Of a stretch of DNA of 64,000 nt, positions 51,478-60,975 are shown in pieces. Origin of the DNA: Mycobacterium sp. KBS0706 (lineage in GTDB: Bacteria > Pseudomonadota > Alphaproteobacteria > DSM-16000 > Inquilinaceae); the NCBI RefSeq assembly GCF_005938675.2, contig NZ_VCCH02000024.1, positions 34,929 to 98,928 on the forward strand, in the 5' to 3' direction. Position 1 is the first letter of the stretch; every line of letters begins with the position of its first letter. The notes under the pieces were generated by a model, which did no database searches, was not told the origin of the DNA, and was given only the letters and a program-made list of their open reading frames with translations. The position numbers were made by a program, and so were the translations under genes.

Positions 51478-51561
51478 AAGAAGGCCTGGAGAGTCGATCT
51501 CAAAGGCCATTGGTATAAGCTGCCGGTACCCGATTCCCGCGGCAAACGAGAGACCGACCAG

Positions 51562-53376
51562 ATGTCCGGGCTCACACGCTTCTCCGTTCCTCCCCTGTCC
51601 CGCATGACCCGGCGGCTGGCGGATGCCGCCTCCGGCCGCGCCGCGCCCGACCTGGTGATCCGCGACGTCCGGGTGCTGTCGACCTATTCCGAGCGCATCC
51701 TGCCGGGCCGCGAGGTCTGGGTGGCCGGCGGGCGCATCGCCGCGGTGAAGCCGGCGGGATCGTGCCGCGACGGATCGGCCCGCGTCTATGACGGGAAAGG
51801 CGCCATGCTCGCGCCCGGGCTGGTCGACCCGCACATCCATATCGAATCCAGCATGGTGACGGCCTGCGCCTATGCCGAGGCGGCGCTGCTGAACGGCACC
51901 ACCACGATCTTCTGCGACAGCCACGAGATCGGCAACGTCATGGACGTGGCCGGGGTCGAGGCGATGCTGGAGGATGCCCGGGCTGCGCCGCTGTCGATCT
52001 TCCTGACCGTGCCCAGCACGGTGCCGGCCACCTCGCCGCGCCTCGAGACCGCCGGCGGCGACCTGACGGCCGAGAAGATCGCGGGGCTGTTCGACCGCTG
52101 GCCGGAGGCCGTGGCGCTGGGCGAGAAGATGGACTTCGTCCCGGTGACGATGGGCGACGAGCGCAGCCACGCCATTCTCGCCGCGGCGCTGGAGCGCGGC
52201 CGGCCGGTCTCCGGCCATGTCTATGGCCGGGAGTTCGTCGCCGCCTATGCCGCCGCCGGCGTCACCGACACGCATGAGGCGATCGACCGCGACATCGCCG
52301 ACGACATGCTGGAAGCCGGCATCTGGCTGTTCCTGCGCGGCGGCCCGCCGACCACGCCCTGGCACAGCCTGCCCGAGGCGATCAAGACGATCACCGAGCT
52401 CGGCGCCTCGCACAAGCGCGTCGCCGTCTGCACCGACGATCGCGACGCCGAGGACCTGCTGCATTTCGGCCTGGACTGGGTGGTGCGCGAGGCGATGCGC
52501 GCCGGCCTGTCGCCCGCACAGGCCTGGTCGATGGGGTCGCTGCACGGCGCCACCCGCTTCGGCCAGGATGGCGAGATCGGCGGCTTCGGCGGCGGCCGCC
52601 GGGCCGATCTCGTGCTGCTGGATGACGGCCACAAGCCGGTCAACACCTGGTACGGCGGCGAGCTGGTGGTGGAGGGCGGCCGGATCACCCCGGTCCTGGA
52701 CCAGGCGCTGTCCGCCCGCTGGCGCTATCCGGAGGCGGCCTACCGCACCGTGCGGCTGCCGGCGGCGGTCAAGCTGACGCCCGACCTTCCGGTCGACCCC
52801 GTCACCGCCCATGCGATCCGGACGGTCCTGCCCGGCATCACGCTCGGCCATGTCACGCTGGAGCTCGAGCCGGCGAATGACTGGCAGGCGCATTTCGACC
52901 GGCACGGCCTGTGCTTCGTCACGGTGGTGGAGCGGCATGGCAAATCGGCCGGCAACGTGGCGCACGGCCTCCTGTCCGGCTTCACGCTGAAGTCGGGCGC
53001 CGTCGCCTCCTCGGTCGGGCACGACAGCCACAACAACATCATCGCCGGCACCAACGAGGCCGACATGCAGGTGGCGCTGCAGGCGATCGAGGCGGCGCAG
53101 GGCGGTGTCTGCGTCGTGCGCGACGGCCGGGTGACGGCGATGGTGCCGCTGCCCATCGCGGGGCTGCTGTCCGACAAGCGCGTGACCGAGGTGGCGGAGG
53201 AGGTGAAGGCGCTGAAGGCCGAATGGGAGAAGGCGGGCTGCGCCATCCCCTATATGGGCTTCAACCTGATCCCGCTGTCGGTGATCCCGGAGATCCGCAT
53301 CACCGACAAGGGGCTGGTGCTGGTGCCGGAGATGGAACTCGTGCCGCTGTTCGAACCGGCGCCGGCGACCGCTTGA
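51562..53376 (+). CDS. ade: Adenine deaminase
   Basis: A 604-residue amidohydrolase-superfamily enzyme converting adenine to hypoxanthine for purine salvage. Metal-binding HIHIESS lies at residues 91-97, further ligands are in CDSHEIGNV and SGHVYG, and [12 protein letters not shown] is also a family block. The C-terminal half (about 400-600) has [19 protein letters not shown], typical of the Ade family. ATG 51562 is the natural start; an in-frame ATG at 51397 would add 55 residues from a dispersed repeat. Confidence 0.94.
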   Translation: MSGLTRFSVPPLSRMTRRLADAASGRAAPDLVIRDVRVLSTYSERILPGREVWVAGGRIAAVKPAGSCRDGSARVYDGKGAMLAPGLVDPHIHIESSMVTACAYAEAALLNGTTTIFCDSHEIGNVMDVAGVEAMLEDARAAPLSIFLTVPSTVPATSPRLETAGGDLTAEKIAGLFDRWPEAVALGEKMDFVPVTMGDERSHAILAAALERGRPVSGHVYGREFVAAYAAAGVTDTHEAIDRDIADDMLEAGIWLFLRGGPPTTPWHSLPEAIKTITELGASHKRVAVCTDDRDAEDLLHFGLDWVVREAMRAGLSPAQAWSMGSLHGATRFGQDGEIGGFGGGRRADLVLLDDGHKPVNTWYGGELVVEGGRITPVLDQALSARWRYPEAAYRTVRLPAAVKLTPDLPVDPVTAHAIRTVLPGITLGHVTLELEPANDWQAHFDRHGLCFVTVVERHGKSAGNVAHGLLSGFTLKSGAVASSVGHDSHNNIIAGTNEADMQVALQAIEAAQGGVCVVRDGRVTAMVPLPIAGLLSDKRVTEVAEEVKALKAEWEKAGCAIPYMGFNLIPLSVIPEIRITDKGLVLVPEMELVPLFEPAPATA

Positions 53377-53470
53377 GAGGGGGCGGACCATCGACCCGTC
53401 ATCCCGTGCGCGCTGCGGCGCGAAGCGCTGCTGCGCAGACATGGGATCTCGATGCAGGCTTGAAGAGATC

Positions 53471-53513
53471 CCGGGTCTGCGGCGCATCACTGCGTGCTGC
53501 GCCGCAGACCCGG
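53471..53513. repeat. Inverted repeat after ade, within a dispersed-repeat region
   Basis: A 16-bp perfect stem: CCGGGTCTGCGGCGCA (53471-53486) with its complement at 53498-53513. The neighbouring 53396-53460 (GTCATCCCGTGCGCGC...) looks like another part of the same kind of dispersed intergenic repeat. No T-tract, so a terminator role is unsure. The gap 53377-53588 holds nothing else I can name. Confidence 0.7.
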
Positions 53514-53588
53514 GGTGAGCGCGATGGCCGCTATCGGGTAGCCCGCAGCCGGTCCGGCCGTCTGGAAGGGGCGGAAAGCGGCCGTTAC

Positions 53589-54029
53589 TTACTCCAACAT
53601 GATAGGCGGCCCAATCATCGGCTTCGCCTGCGGCTCCCAGTCGTATGCAAGCAATGCACCGAATTCTCCATAGTGCAATTCATCGCCATAATTCCAGAGA
53701 CAGAATGCGATGCCTTCAATTCTCTGGACTGCCAGCCCAATCATTCGTCCATCGCCATCAAGGATGGCGTTCAAAGTCGCGATTTCGGAGCTGAGAAGTA
53801 GAGGGTCAACCCCGTTGTGAAAGTCATGCACCTCCACGCGCCCGTATTCTCCCATGTCGAACGGTTCGTCGAGGGGCAGGTCGTCGAGGATTACACTCTC
53901 ACCGTCCGAGGCGACACGCACGCGAAGCGACTTCCCATCGCTAAACACGAGGCGAACCCTGGTCGGGTCTGTCCAGTTCAACTCTCCTTTGAAACTGTGC
54001 AGGTTCGCAGTGATCGAGATTAGCTTCAT
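53589..54029 (-). CDS. Orphan hypothetical protein in a lower-GC stretch
   Basis: A 146-residue acidic protein starting MKLISITANLHSFKGELNW at ATG 54029, with GKSLRVRVASDGESVILDDLPL and an aromatic C-terminal part (FCLWNYGDELHYGEFGALLAY). I do not recognise the family; no signal peptide or membrane segment. Base composition is clearly less GC-rich than in the flanking genes, and repeat-like DNA lies on both sides, so it may be acquired. Small acidic orphans of this kind are sometimes immunity proteins, but nothing here shows a toxin. Confidence 0.55.
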   Translation of the reverse strand: MKLISITANLHSFKGELNWTDPTRVRLVFSDGKSLRVRVASDGESVILDDLPLDEPFDMGEYGRVEVHDFHNGVDPLLLSSEIATLNAILDGDGRMIGLAVQRIEGIAFCLWNYGDELHYGEFGALLAYDWEPQAKPMIGPPIMLE

Positions 54030-54431
54030 CGGATGATGATGAGCCTGGTGGAGAAGGTCCGCAACGGGTCGAATCCGGTCATGTCCGCTCTCAGGAGCGA
54101 GGCGCGATGGCCGCTCTCGGGCATCCCTCAGCCCGCCTGGGAGACCGGGTTGGGCGGAATCCGGTCTCTTGGTTCGACCCCGTTGCATGACGCGTCAGCG
54201 CAGATGAGTCGTTGCGGTGCTTCTCGAAAGCGGACGCGACCATGAACGGCCTGGCCGGGATGACTGCAGCAGACTTCGCCGCAACGCCTGTTTGATCACC
54301 ACCCAGGGCCCTCGCGGCAGAAAAGCGCCGCGCTTTTGGTCAAATCACACCACTGCGCCCTCATCCTCAGAGTTCCGATACTTCAGCCTCGGGGTGCGTG
54401 GAAAACCGAGAGGTCTGCCGAGGCAGCCCGG
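54030..54431. other. Gene-free stretch, possible degenerate or repeat DNA
   Basis: About 400 bases in which I see no convincing gene on either strand. It contains partly repeated motifs (CGAATCCGGTC near 54067-54077 and GGAATCCGGTCTC near 54157-54169) and GTCCGCTCTC-like phrases resembling degenerate intergenic sequences common in alphaproteobacteria. Confidence 0.4.
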
Positions 54432-56261
54432 CTATCGGATCGCATCGACGGCCTGGGGATCGAATGAGGATGCGACGTTGCGCTGGCCGTGCGGACGTTC
54501 GAGACCATAGACGGGCACGGATTCATCAAAACCTTTGATCTGACGTACGCCAAGGTCGACCAGAGAAATCCTGCCGCGCACCGCCTCCGCCACCACGGCA
54601 TCTGCGAGGATCTGCCGGTCCTCCGCCAGCGCGCACAACCTGGAGGCCAGATTCACGACATTGCCGATCGCGGTATACTCCACGCGGCCCTCATATCCGA
54701 TCCCACCGACCGTCGCCGGTCCCATGGCCAGACCGACACCGAAGCCGAGGGCGTGACCGTGTGACCGCCAGCCGCCTGCAAGCTGCTGAACAACGGTCTG
54801 CATCTCGACCGCCATGTCCACGGCACGAAGCGCCGGATCGGCGCACGGTACCGGCGCGTTGATGAGCACCATCAGCCCGTCACCAGCGAAGGTCGTCAGT
54901 GTCGCTTCGGATCGGGTGATGACCGAGCCAAGAGCCTCATAATATTCACCCAATACTCGCATGATCTCCTGCGGCTCGGCTCGGGCGGAAAACGCAGTAA
55001 ACCCGCGCAGATCACAAAATACGACGACGACCTCGGCACGTTGGCCGGCAAGCAAGCTCTTGTCCCCTGCCTTGTCGACGAGTTCGGCGACCTGGGGCGC
55101 GAGGAACTGCTTCAATCGAGCAATTCTCTCCGAGCGCTCCTGAGACACTTTGAGCCCTTCTGCCATCTGGTTGAAGTGGTCCGCCAGGCGCTCGAGTTCA
55201 TCCCCAGTGGCGATGTCAATCCGGTGATCCAGGTGTCCGGCGCCGATCTGCTCGGTACCCTCTTCCAGCCGCCGGATTGGCCCTGTCATCCGCCGGGCAA
55301 GCCAATAGGCCAAGGACGCGGCAAACATGGCGCCTGCCAGAAGTAGCGCGGCCGTGCGCCAAAGTGCGAAACGGATCGATGCGAACGCTTCGGAAAGCGG
55401 CTGCTCGACGAACACCGTCCAATCCACGCCCGGGACGGGCGCCACGGCGAGCATGACCGCTTCGCCCTCGAGGTTGCTCGTGGTGACGGCAGATCCGGCG
55501 GCGGTGTCCATCATCTTCTGCAACCTGTTCATGGCCGAGGACGTCTCGTAATCAATCCCGCGAAGCACCCTGCTGATGTCCGGATGGGCGATGATCCGGC
55601 CGAGTTGATCCAGAGCAAAGGCATGGCCGGTCTCTCCGATGCGGATGGCGGAGATGACATCCCATACGAGCTTCAGGTTGATTTCGGCCACGGCCACCCC
55701 GGCGACTTTGCGATTGCCGGCCAGCCCAATGGTCATGAATGGCTCGGAGTCGCGGCGGTAGGTGACGGGACCGTACGATGCTCCAGTCAACTTGGCTTCG
55801 GAGACGGCGGGATCTCGAGATCGATCGACGCCACTTGCTGTCCGGTTCAGGTCGATGCGGGAGACAAACAGCCGTTCGATGCCGTCGCCGTCGACAAGAG
55901 TGATGCTGACAACCGCCGGCACGCGGCGCAGAACCCCCAGAGCATCGAGCCGATGCTGCTCCCCGGCGCTGGCCGACCAGTCCTGCTGCAGCGTCGAAGC
56001 CAATTGGTCTTCGATCCGGTCAAAGAAGCCCTCGATTGCGGCCGCTGCCGAGGCCGCCTGTGTCCGCAGCAGAAGATCGAGCATGACGCGCTGGTCGCGA
56101 TATCCGAACCATGCATCGCCGAAGCCGCTGGCGAGCATAGGGACCACGACAGCGATGAATGACACAGCGAAGTACTTCTGGAACAGAGACCGGCGCAGAT
56201 CGAGCCAGCGGCGGGCCATGACTATGCCGCGGTGATCAGGGCCCGCCGCTCGTGAGCCCAT
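54432..56261 (-). CDS. Membrane adenylate/guanylate cyclase with Cache sensor and HAMP
   Basis: A 609-residue class III cyclase. In order: transmembrane helix (about 27-47), a large periplasmic dCache-like sensor (about 50-295, with GETGHAFALDQLGRIIAHPD), a second helix (about 298-320), HAMP (about 325-375, RRMTGPIRRLEEG), a linker and the cyclase domain (about 405-590). The metal aspartates are D417 (FCDLRGFT) and D461 (FAGDGLM), and VGGIGYEGRVEYTAIGNVVN is present. It should make cAMP or cGMP in response to a periplasmic ligand. ATG 56261 follows the substrate-binding protein stop after one base. Confidence 0.88.
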   Translation of the reverse strand: MGSRAAGPDHRGIVMARRWLDLRRSLFQKYFAVSFIAVVVPMLASGFGDAWFGYRDQRVMLDLLLRTQAASAAAAIEGFFDRIEDQLASTLQQDWSASAGEQHRLDALGVLRRVPAVVSITLVDGDGIERLFVSRIDLNRTASGVDRSRDPAVSEAKLTGASYGPVTYRRDSEPFMTIGLAGNRKVAGVAVAEINLKLVWDVISAIRIGETGHAFALDQLGRIIAHPDISRVLRGIDYETSSAMNRLQKMMDTAAGSAVTTSNLEGEAVMLAVAPVPGVDWTVFVEQPLSEAFASIRFALWRTAALLLAGAMFAASLAYWLARRMTGPIRRLEEGTEQIGAGHLDHRIDIATGDELERLADHFNQMAEGLKVSQERSERIARLKQFLAPQVAELVDKAGDKSLLAGQRAEVVVVFCDLRGFTAFSARAEPQEIMRVLGEYYEALGSVITRSEATLTTFAGDGLMVLINAPVPCADPALRAVDMAVEMQTVVQQLAGGWRSHGHALGFGVGLAMGPATVGGIGYEGRVEYTAIGNVVNLASRLCALAEDRQILADAVVAEAVRGRISLVDLGVRQIKGFDESVPVYGLERPHGQRNVASSFDPQAVDAIR

Positions 56262-56262
56262 C

Positions 56263-57345
56263 TCATTCAATCACCTCATCGGCCAACAGGAGTACGCTCT
56301 GAGGCACCTCGATGCCGAGCGCCTGAGCGGTCCGCAGATTGATCAACAGCTTGAATGTCGCCGGTTGCTCGATCGGCAGGTCGCCAGGCTTCGCCCCTTT
56401 CAGGATCCGGTCGACATAGTAGGCAAGCCGGTGGGTCATCGCGTCATAATCGGCCGAATACGCCATCAGGCAGCCGGCTGGGACGTACCATCTGCCCCAG
56501 GTCATCGTGGGCAAACGATGTTGCAGCGCCAAATCGGCTATTCTCTGCGCTTGGTGCGCGAGCATGACGTCCGGCAGCACGAAAACGGCTTGCTCATGCT
56601 CCGCCTCCATTCTGGCGAATGCGGTCGCGATGTCGGCGGGTTCGCTGACGTGATGAAGCCGAACTGCGAGGCCGAGCCGGTCGGCCGCCCGCTTCGTGTC
56701 CTCCTCAAACGGCAGGTAGGAGACCTCCGGGTTTGCGAGCACGCCCACGGTGGCGAGCTGCGGGATCGTCTCTTTGAGCAACTCCAGGCGCTTGGCGGAG
56801 AGCTCAGTGGCGTAGTAAGTGACCCCGGTCAGATTGCCACCTGGCTTCGCAAGACTGCGTGCCAGACCTGCACCCACCGGGTCTCCGCTGAGGACTGTCA
56901 CGATCGGCATCGTATCGGTGACCGCGTGCGCGGCAGTCCCTGCCGGCTGCGAGGTCGTGACGATCACATCCACCGGAACCTGCACGAGCGCTGCAGCGGC
57001 CGTCGCAAAGCCGCGATCGTGTTCTCGCGCGCTGCGGCACTCGTAAACGACAGTCTCGTCAGGTGTGTATCCGAGCTCGCTAAGCCCGTCCAAGAACGGG
57101 CCGAACTCGGCCTTCACAGATCGCTCATCACAGGACGACCAGACCAGTAGCCCGATCCGCGGCGTGCTCTCTGTCGGTGATTGGCCGAGGGCCGGAGTGG
57201 CGCAAGCCACTGCCAGAGCGTAGACGATATAAAAGCAGTGCCGCCGTCCCCTCCTCGTCGCACAACCATATCGGCCGGCAAACTTGCCGTCTGCGGGGCG
57301 GGGAACCCCATCTCGCGCAGTAATTGCAACGAACCGCTCTTCCAC
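56263..57345 (-). CDS. ABC-type substrate-binding protein (PF04392-like) paired with a cyclase
   Basis: A 360-residue exported protein with an unusually long basic N-region before the hydrophobic core (YIVYALAVACATPALG, about 39-54). The mature part has the two-lobed pattern of the ABC_sub_bind family: PRIGLLVWSSCDERS, VDVIVTTSQPAGTAAHAVT, PIVTVLSGDPVGAGLARSL, GNLTGVTYYATELSAKRLELL. No permease or ATPase gene is near. GTG 57345 follows AAGGGGG. The ligand is unknown; relatives bind amino acids or aromatic compounds. Its stop is one base from the cyclase start, so it is likely a sensory binding protein. Confidence 0.82.
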   Translation of the reverse strand: MEERFVAITARDGVPRPADGKFAGRYGCATRRGRRHCFYIVYALAVACATPALGQSPTESTPRIGLLVWSSCDERSVKAEFGPFLDGLSELGYTPDETVVYECRSAREHDRGFATAAAALVQVPVDVIVTTSQPAGTAAHAVTDTMPIVTVLSGDPVGAGLARSLAKPGGNLTGVTYYATELSAKRLELLKETIPQLATVGVLANPEVSYLPFEEDTKRAADRLGLAVRLHHVSEPADIATAFARMEAEHEQAVFVLPDVMLAHQAQRIADLALQHRLPTMTWGRWYVPAGCLMAYSADYDAMTHRLAYYVDRILKGAKPGDLPIEQPATFKLLINLRTAQALGIEVPQSVLLLADEVIE

Positions 57346-57732
57346 GGCAGCCCCCTTGCACAGGGCCGACCAAGACATCAATCGCGGAACTGAACTGTCC
57401 TCATGATACCCGAATCCGCGGTCGTTTGATATCGACCACTCCTCGCCGGGGATTGTCAAAGCTCCCGATCATCGCGACGCCGCAAAGGCCCGTCGTCGGC
57501 GGTGGCAAGAGCATGCGGACTTGCGTAACGGGAGGCGACCGCTTCCCTTCGTTCACCGCCTCTCTCGTTTACAGCGCCTATGAGGCGCCGCCTCGGGTCA
57601 AGATCACCGATCGTCTGCTCGAGGTGGACGACTGGATCGGATCATCGATGCCCGCCGGGCCCTGCCGTCGGCCACATCGCGCGAGGATGCGCGACATCCC
57701 GTCCGCCGCGGCCCGAATGCACCGGTCTCGAT
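57346..57732. other. Gene-free stretch upstream of the binding-protein/cyclase pair
   Basis: About 390 bases with no convincing coding sequence. It should contain the promoter of the leftward binding-protein/cyclase unit. No clear promoter boxes or structured RNA are visible to me. Confidence 0.4.
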
Positions 57733-58185
57733 TCAGTCCGCTTTCAGCACCTCGACCAGTAGCCGCGTCGGCACCAGCCGGGCAGGCCGGCCGGGGGCGA
57801 AGCAGACGATGGCGTTCTGGCCGAACTCCTCGGCCAGGGCCACGATATCCGCGGTCGGCATCCCGAGCACCAGCAGCCCCTGCTCCGGCGGCCAGGCGCC
57901 GTCCAGGCCGGCGCCGGTGTGGGGCACGGCATCGAAACCGCGCCGCCGAACCGCCTCGGCCAAGCGCTGCCTCGCCGCGTCGTTCTCGGCCGCCGGCGCC
58001 AGCCGGCTGCGCGGGTTGTCGGCGCTGACGAAGCCGGCACCGGCCACACCACGGCCGGCCAGCCAGGCCTCGGCCTGCGGGTTGCGGCGGTCGATCCGCA
58101 CCTCATGCCCGGCGCCGTCGGCGGCGAACAGGTAGCGGGTGTCGCGATAGGCTTCGAGCAGCCGGATGAAGCCCGAGAGATCCAT
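57733..58185 (-). CDS. DUF3293 family protein
   Basis: A 150-residue cytoplasmic protein matching DUF3293: an N-terminal FIRLLEAYRDTRYLF, SADNPRSRLAPAAENDAARQRL and the C-terminal LVLGMPTADIVALAEEFGQNAIVCF. The pattern AxNPxS...N is typical of the family. Function unknown. ATG 58185 is 11 bases after the DUF4242 stop, so the two genes form a unit. Confidence 0.85.
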   Translation of the reverse strand: MDLSGFIRLLEAYRDTRYLFAADGAGHEVRIDRRNPQAEAWLAGRGVAGAGFVSADNPRSRLAPAAENDAARQRLAEAVRRRGFDAVPHTGAGLDGAWPPEQGLLVLGMPTADIVALAEEFGQNAIVCFAPGRPARLVPTRLLVEVLKAD

Positions 58186-58196
58186 CCGGTGGCCCG

Positions 58197-58481
58197 TCAG
58201 CCGGCCCGTTCGGTCGTCGGGTCGATCATCTTGCGGATCTCGGTGATCCTGGTTGCCGGGAAGCCGCTGATCTCGGCATGCTTGCGGATCGCCGCCTCGT
58301 CCGTGGCGAGGTAGACGCAGAAGGTCTTGTTGTCGGCGACGTAGCTCTCGACCCACTGGATGTCGGGGCCGACCTGCCGCAGCGCGTCGTTCGACTTGGC
58401 CGCGGCGCCGCGCAGCTGCTCGCGCTCCAGCGTGCCGACGTCCGGAATGTCGCGCTCGATGATGAATTTGCGAAGGGCCAT
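58197..58481 (-). CDS. DUF4242 family protein
   Basis: A 94-residue protein with the DUF4242 pattern: KFIIERDIPDVGTLEREQLRGAA at about residues 5-27, then IQWVESYVADNKTFCVYLA and a C-terminal helix. A nickel-binding relative is known in Streptomyces, so a metal-binding ferredoxin-like fold is likely. ATG 58481 follows GGGAGGA. It is encoded between mrcA and the DUF3293 gene on the same strand. Confidence 0.85.
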   Translation of the reverse strand: MALRKFIIERDIPDVGTLEREQLRGAAAKSNDALRQVGPDIQWVESYVADNKTFCVYLATDEAAIRKHAEISGFPATRITEIRKMIDPTTERAG

Positions 58482-58536
58482 GCGTTCCTCCCTGGATTCA
58501 GCGTATCGCTTCGCTTGATCTAGGCCGCGGCGGCGC

Positions 58537-60975
58537 TCAGTACAGCCCGCCGGTCCCGGTCGTGGCGTCGGGCACGCTGTCGCCGAAGCCGGTGTCGCCC
58601 TGGTCGGTCGCGCCGCCGCTGCCGTCGAGCCGGTCGAGGGCATAGCCGGTGCCGGGCTCGGTGCCGGGGCGGAACGCCTCCCAGATCGTGTTGTCGCCGC
58701 TGCCATAGGCGGGCTGGCCGCTCAGCCGGTCGACCTTCACCAGATTCACTCCCGGCGGGATGCGGAAGGGCGGCACGTCCTTGCCCTGCAGCGCCGCGGA
58801 CATGAAGTCGCGGAAGATCGGCAGCGCCGCGGTCGACCCCCATTCGCGGGCGCCCAGCGTCTTCGGGTCGTCGAAGCCGACATAGATCGCCACCACCAGA
58901 TCGGGCGAGAAGCCGACGAACCAGGCGTCCTTGGCGTCGTTGGTGGTGCCGGTCTTGCCGGCCAGGGTGAAGCCCAGCTTGTTCAGCGCCGAGGCGGTGC
59001 CGCGCTGCACCACGCCCTGCAGGATCGAGGTCATCTGATAGGCCGAGACCGGGTCGGCGATCTGCTCGCGCGTGTCCGGGATCGCCGGCGTCGCCTGGTC
59101 GGCCCAGGGCTGGCCGCAGCCGTCGCAGGGCCGCTCATCGTGCCGGTAGATGGTGCGGCCGGTCCGGTCCTGGATCCGGTCGATGAAGGTCGGCAGCACC
59201 TTCTTGCCGCCATTGGCGATCTGGGCGAAGCCGGTCGCCATCTGCAGCGGCGTGGTGGCGCCGGCGCCGAGCGCCATCGAGTACAGGAGCGGCATGTCCT
59301 TGTAGACGCCGAACAGCTCCGCCGTCGCCTTGACCTTGTCGAGGCCGACCGCCTGGATCAGCCGCACCGTCATCAGGTTGCGCGACCGCTCGACGCCGAC
59401 ACGCAGCGGCATCGGGCCGAGGAAGCGGTGGTCGTCATTCTCCGGCGTCCAGTCGGTGGTGCCGACATCGATCGTGATCGGGGCGTCGTCGATGATCGTC
59501 GTCGGGGTGTAGCCGGCCTCCAGCGCCGTCAGATAGACGAAGGGCTTGAAGGTCGACCCCGGCTGCCGCACCGCCTGGGTGCCGCGGTCGAATTCGCTCA
59601 TCGCGTAGTCGTAGCCGCCGCTGATCGCCAGCACCCGGCCGGTGTTGGGGTCGAGCGCGACCAGCGCGCCCTGGGCGTCCGGGATCTGGCGCAGGCCGAA
59701 CTCCTGCGGCACCGCCTTGTCGTCCGGCACCGGGCCGGTCGGCTCGACCAGGACGACGTCGCCCTTGGCCAGCACGTCGGCCGGCTTCCTGGGATCGGCG
59801 CCGACGGTCTGGTTCGGCCGCCACGGCCGGGCCCATTTCATCTCGGCGAAGGGGATGGTGCCGCGGCTCTTGTCCGAGAAGCCGATGTCGGCGGCCTTGG
59901 CGTCGACGTCGAGAACGACCGCCATCTGCCAGTCGCCGGCGCCGGCCGGCCGCTCGATCGCGGCGAGCTGCCCGGCCCAGTCGTCGAAGCCCTCGATTTT
60001 CTTCAGCGGACCGCGCCAGCCATGCCGCTGGTCATAGCTGCGCAGGCCGTTGCGCAGCGACTGGTCGGCCAGGTCCTGCAGATGCGGGTCCAGCGAGGTG
60101 CGCACCGACATGCCGCCCTGGTAGAGCGCGTCGTTGCCGTACAGGCGCTGCAGCTCGCGCCGCACCTCCTCGGCGAAGTAGTTGGCGCTGACGAACTCGA
60201 TCTGCCGCCGGTCCTTGGTCACCAACGGCTCGGCCCGGGCGGCGTCGGCCTGCTCCTTGGTGATCGCCCCGTCCTCGAGCAACCGGCCGAGGACGTAGTT
60301 GCGGCGGTTGACGGCGGCGTCCATCCGGGTCTTCGGGTCGTAGCTGCTGGGTGCCTTCGGCAGGCCGGCCAGGAAGGCGGCCTCGGAGACCGTCAGGTCC
60401 TTCAGCGGCTTGTTGAAATAGGCCAGCGACGCCGCCGCCACGCCATAGGCGCCGCGGCCGAGATAGATCTGGTTCAGGTACAGCTCGAGGATCTGCTGCT
60501 TGGTGAAGGCGCTCTCGATGCGCAGCGCCAGCAGCACCTCGCGGATCTTGCGGCTGATCGCCCGGTCCGGCGTCAGGAAGAAGTTGCGCGCCACCTGCTG
60601 GGTGATGGTCGACGCGCCCTCGACCCGCCGGCCGGAGGCGTAGTTCTGGATCGCGGCGAGGCCGGCCCGGGCGATGCCCTGCAGGTCGACGCCCGGATGG
60701 TCGTAGAAGCGCTGGTCCTCGGCCGAGACGAAGGCCTGCGCCACCAGGGGCGGAATCGCCCCGAACGGTACGAACAACCGGTTCTGGCTGGCATACTCCG
60801 CCATCAGCCGGCCGTCGGCCGCGTGCAGCCGGGTGGTGATCGGCGGCGCGTATTCGGCCAGCTGCGCCGTGTCCGGCAGGTCGCGGCCGAAATAGCTCGC
60901 AGCCGCGAAGACCCCGACCGCCGCGATGACGAGCAGGAGGATGAGGGAGGACAGGAGCCAGCCGATCAGGCGCAT
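58537..60975 (-). CDS. mrcA: Penicillin-binding protein 1A, bifunctional peptidoglycan synthase
   Basis: An 812-residue class A PBP. N-terminal transmembrane anchor (about 3-25), GT51 glycosyltransferase (about 55-235) with catalytic Glu86 in SAEDQRFYDHPG and the block GASTITQQVARN, an OB-like insert, then a transpeptidase with the nucleophile motif STFK (QPGSTFKPF), SRN and KTG (AGKTGTTND). It polymerises and cross-links peptidoglycan at the inner membrane. A Cys pair (PCDGCG) sits in the transpeptidase region. It is divergent from rne. Confidence 0.96.
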   Translation of the reverse strand: MRLIGWLLSSLILLLVIAAVGVFAAASYFGRDLPDTAQLAEYAPPITTRLHAADGRLMAEYASQNRLFVPFGAIPPLVAQAFVSAEDQRFYDHPGVDLQGIARAGLAAIQNYASGRRVEGASTITQQVARNFFLTPDRAISRKIREVLLALRIESAFTKQQILELYLNQIYLGRGAYGVAAASLAYFNKPLKDLTVSEAAFLAGLPKAPSSYDPKTRMDAAVNRRNYVLGRLLEDGAITKEQADAARAEPLVTKDRRQIEFVSANYFAEEVRRELQRLYGNDALYQGGMSVRTSLDPHLQDLADQSLRNGLRSYDQRHGWRGPLKKIEGFDDWAGQLAAIERPAGAGDWQMAVVLDVDAKAADIGFSDKSRGTIPFAEMKWARPWRPNQTVGADPRKPADVLAKGDVVLVEPTGPVPDDKAVPQEFGLRQIPDAQGALVALDPNTGRVLAISGGYDYAMSEFDRGTQAVRQPGSTFKPFVYLTALEAGYTPTTIIDDAPITIDVGTTDWTPENDDHRFLGPMPLRVGVERSRNLMTVRLIQAVGLDKVKATAELFGVYKDMPLLYSMALGAGATTPLQMATGFAQIANGGKKVLPTFIDRIQDRTGRTIYRHDERPCDGCGQPWADQATPAIPDTREQIADPVSAYQMTSILQGVVQRGTASALNKLGFTLAGKTGTTNDAKDAWFVGFSPDLVVAIYVGFDDPKTLGAREWGSTAALPIFRDFMSAALQGKDVPPFRIPPGVNLVKVDRLSGQPAYGSGDNTIWEAFRPGTEPGTGYALDRLDGSGGATDQGDTGFGDSVPDATTGTGGLY

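Noticed and set aside
51397..51561. Longer N-terminus for adenine deaminase
   Set aside because: The extra 55 codons come from a dispersed palindromic repeat; ATG 51562 fits the family start.
53589..54188. Longer version of the orphan protein starting near 54188
   Set aside because: The extra part reads through repeat-like DNA with no ribosome site; MKLISITANL at 54029 is a natural start.
54160..54200. T-loop-like GGTTCGACCCC
   Set aside because: No complete tRNA cloverleaf can be built around it.
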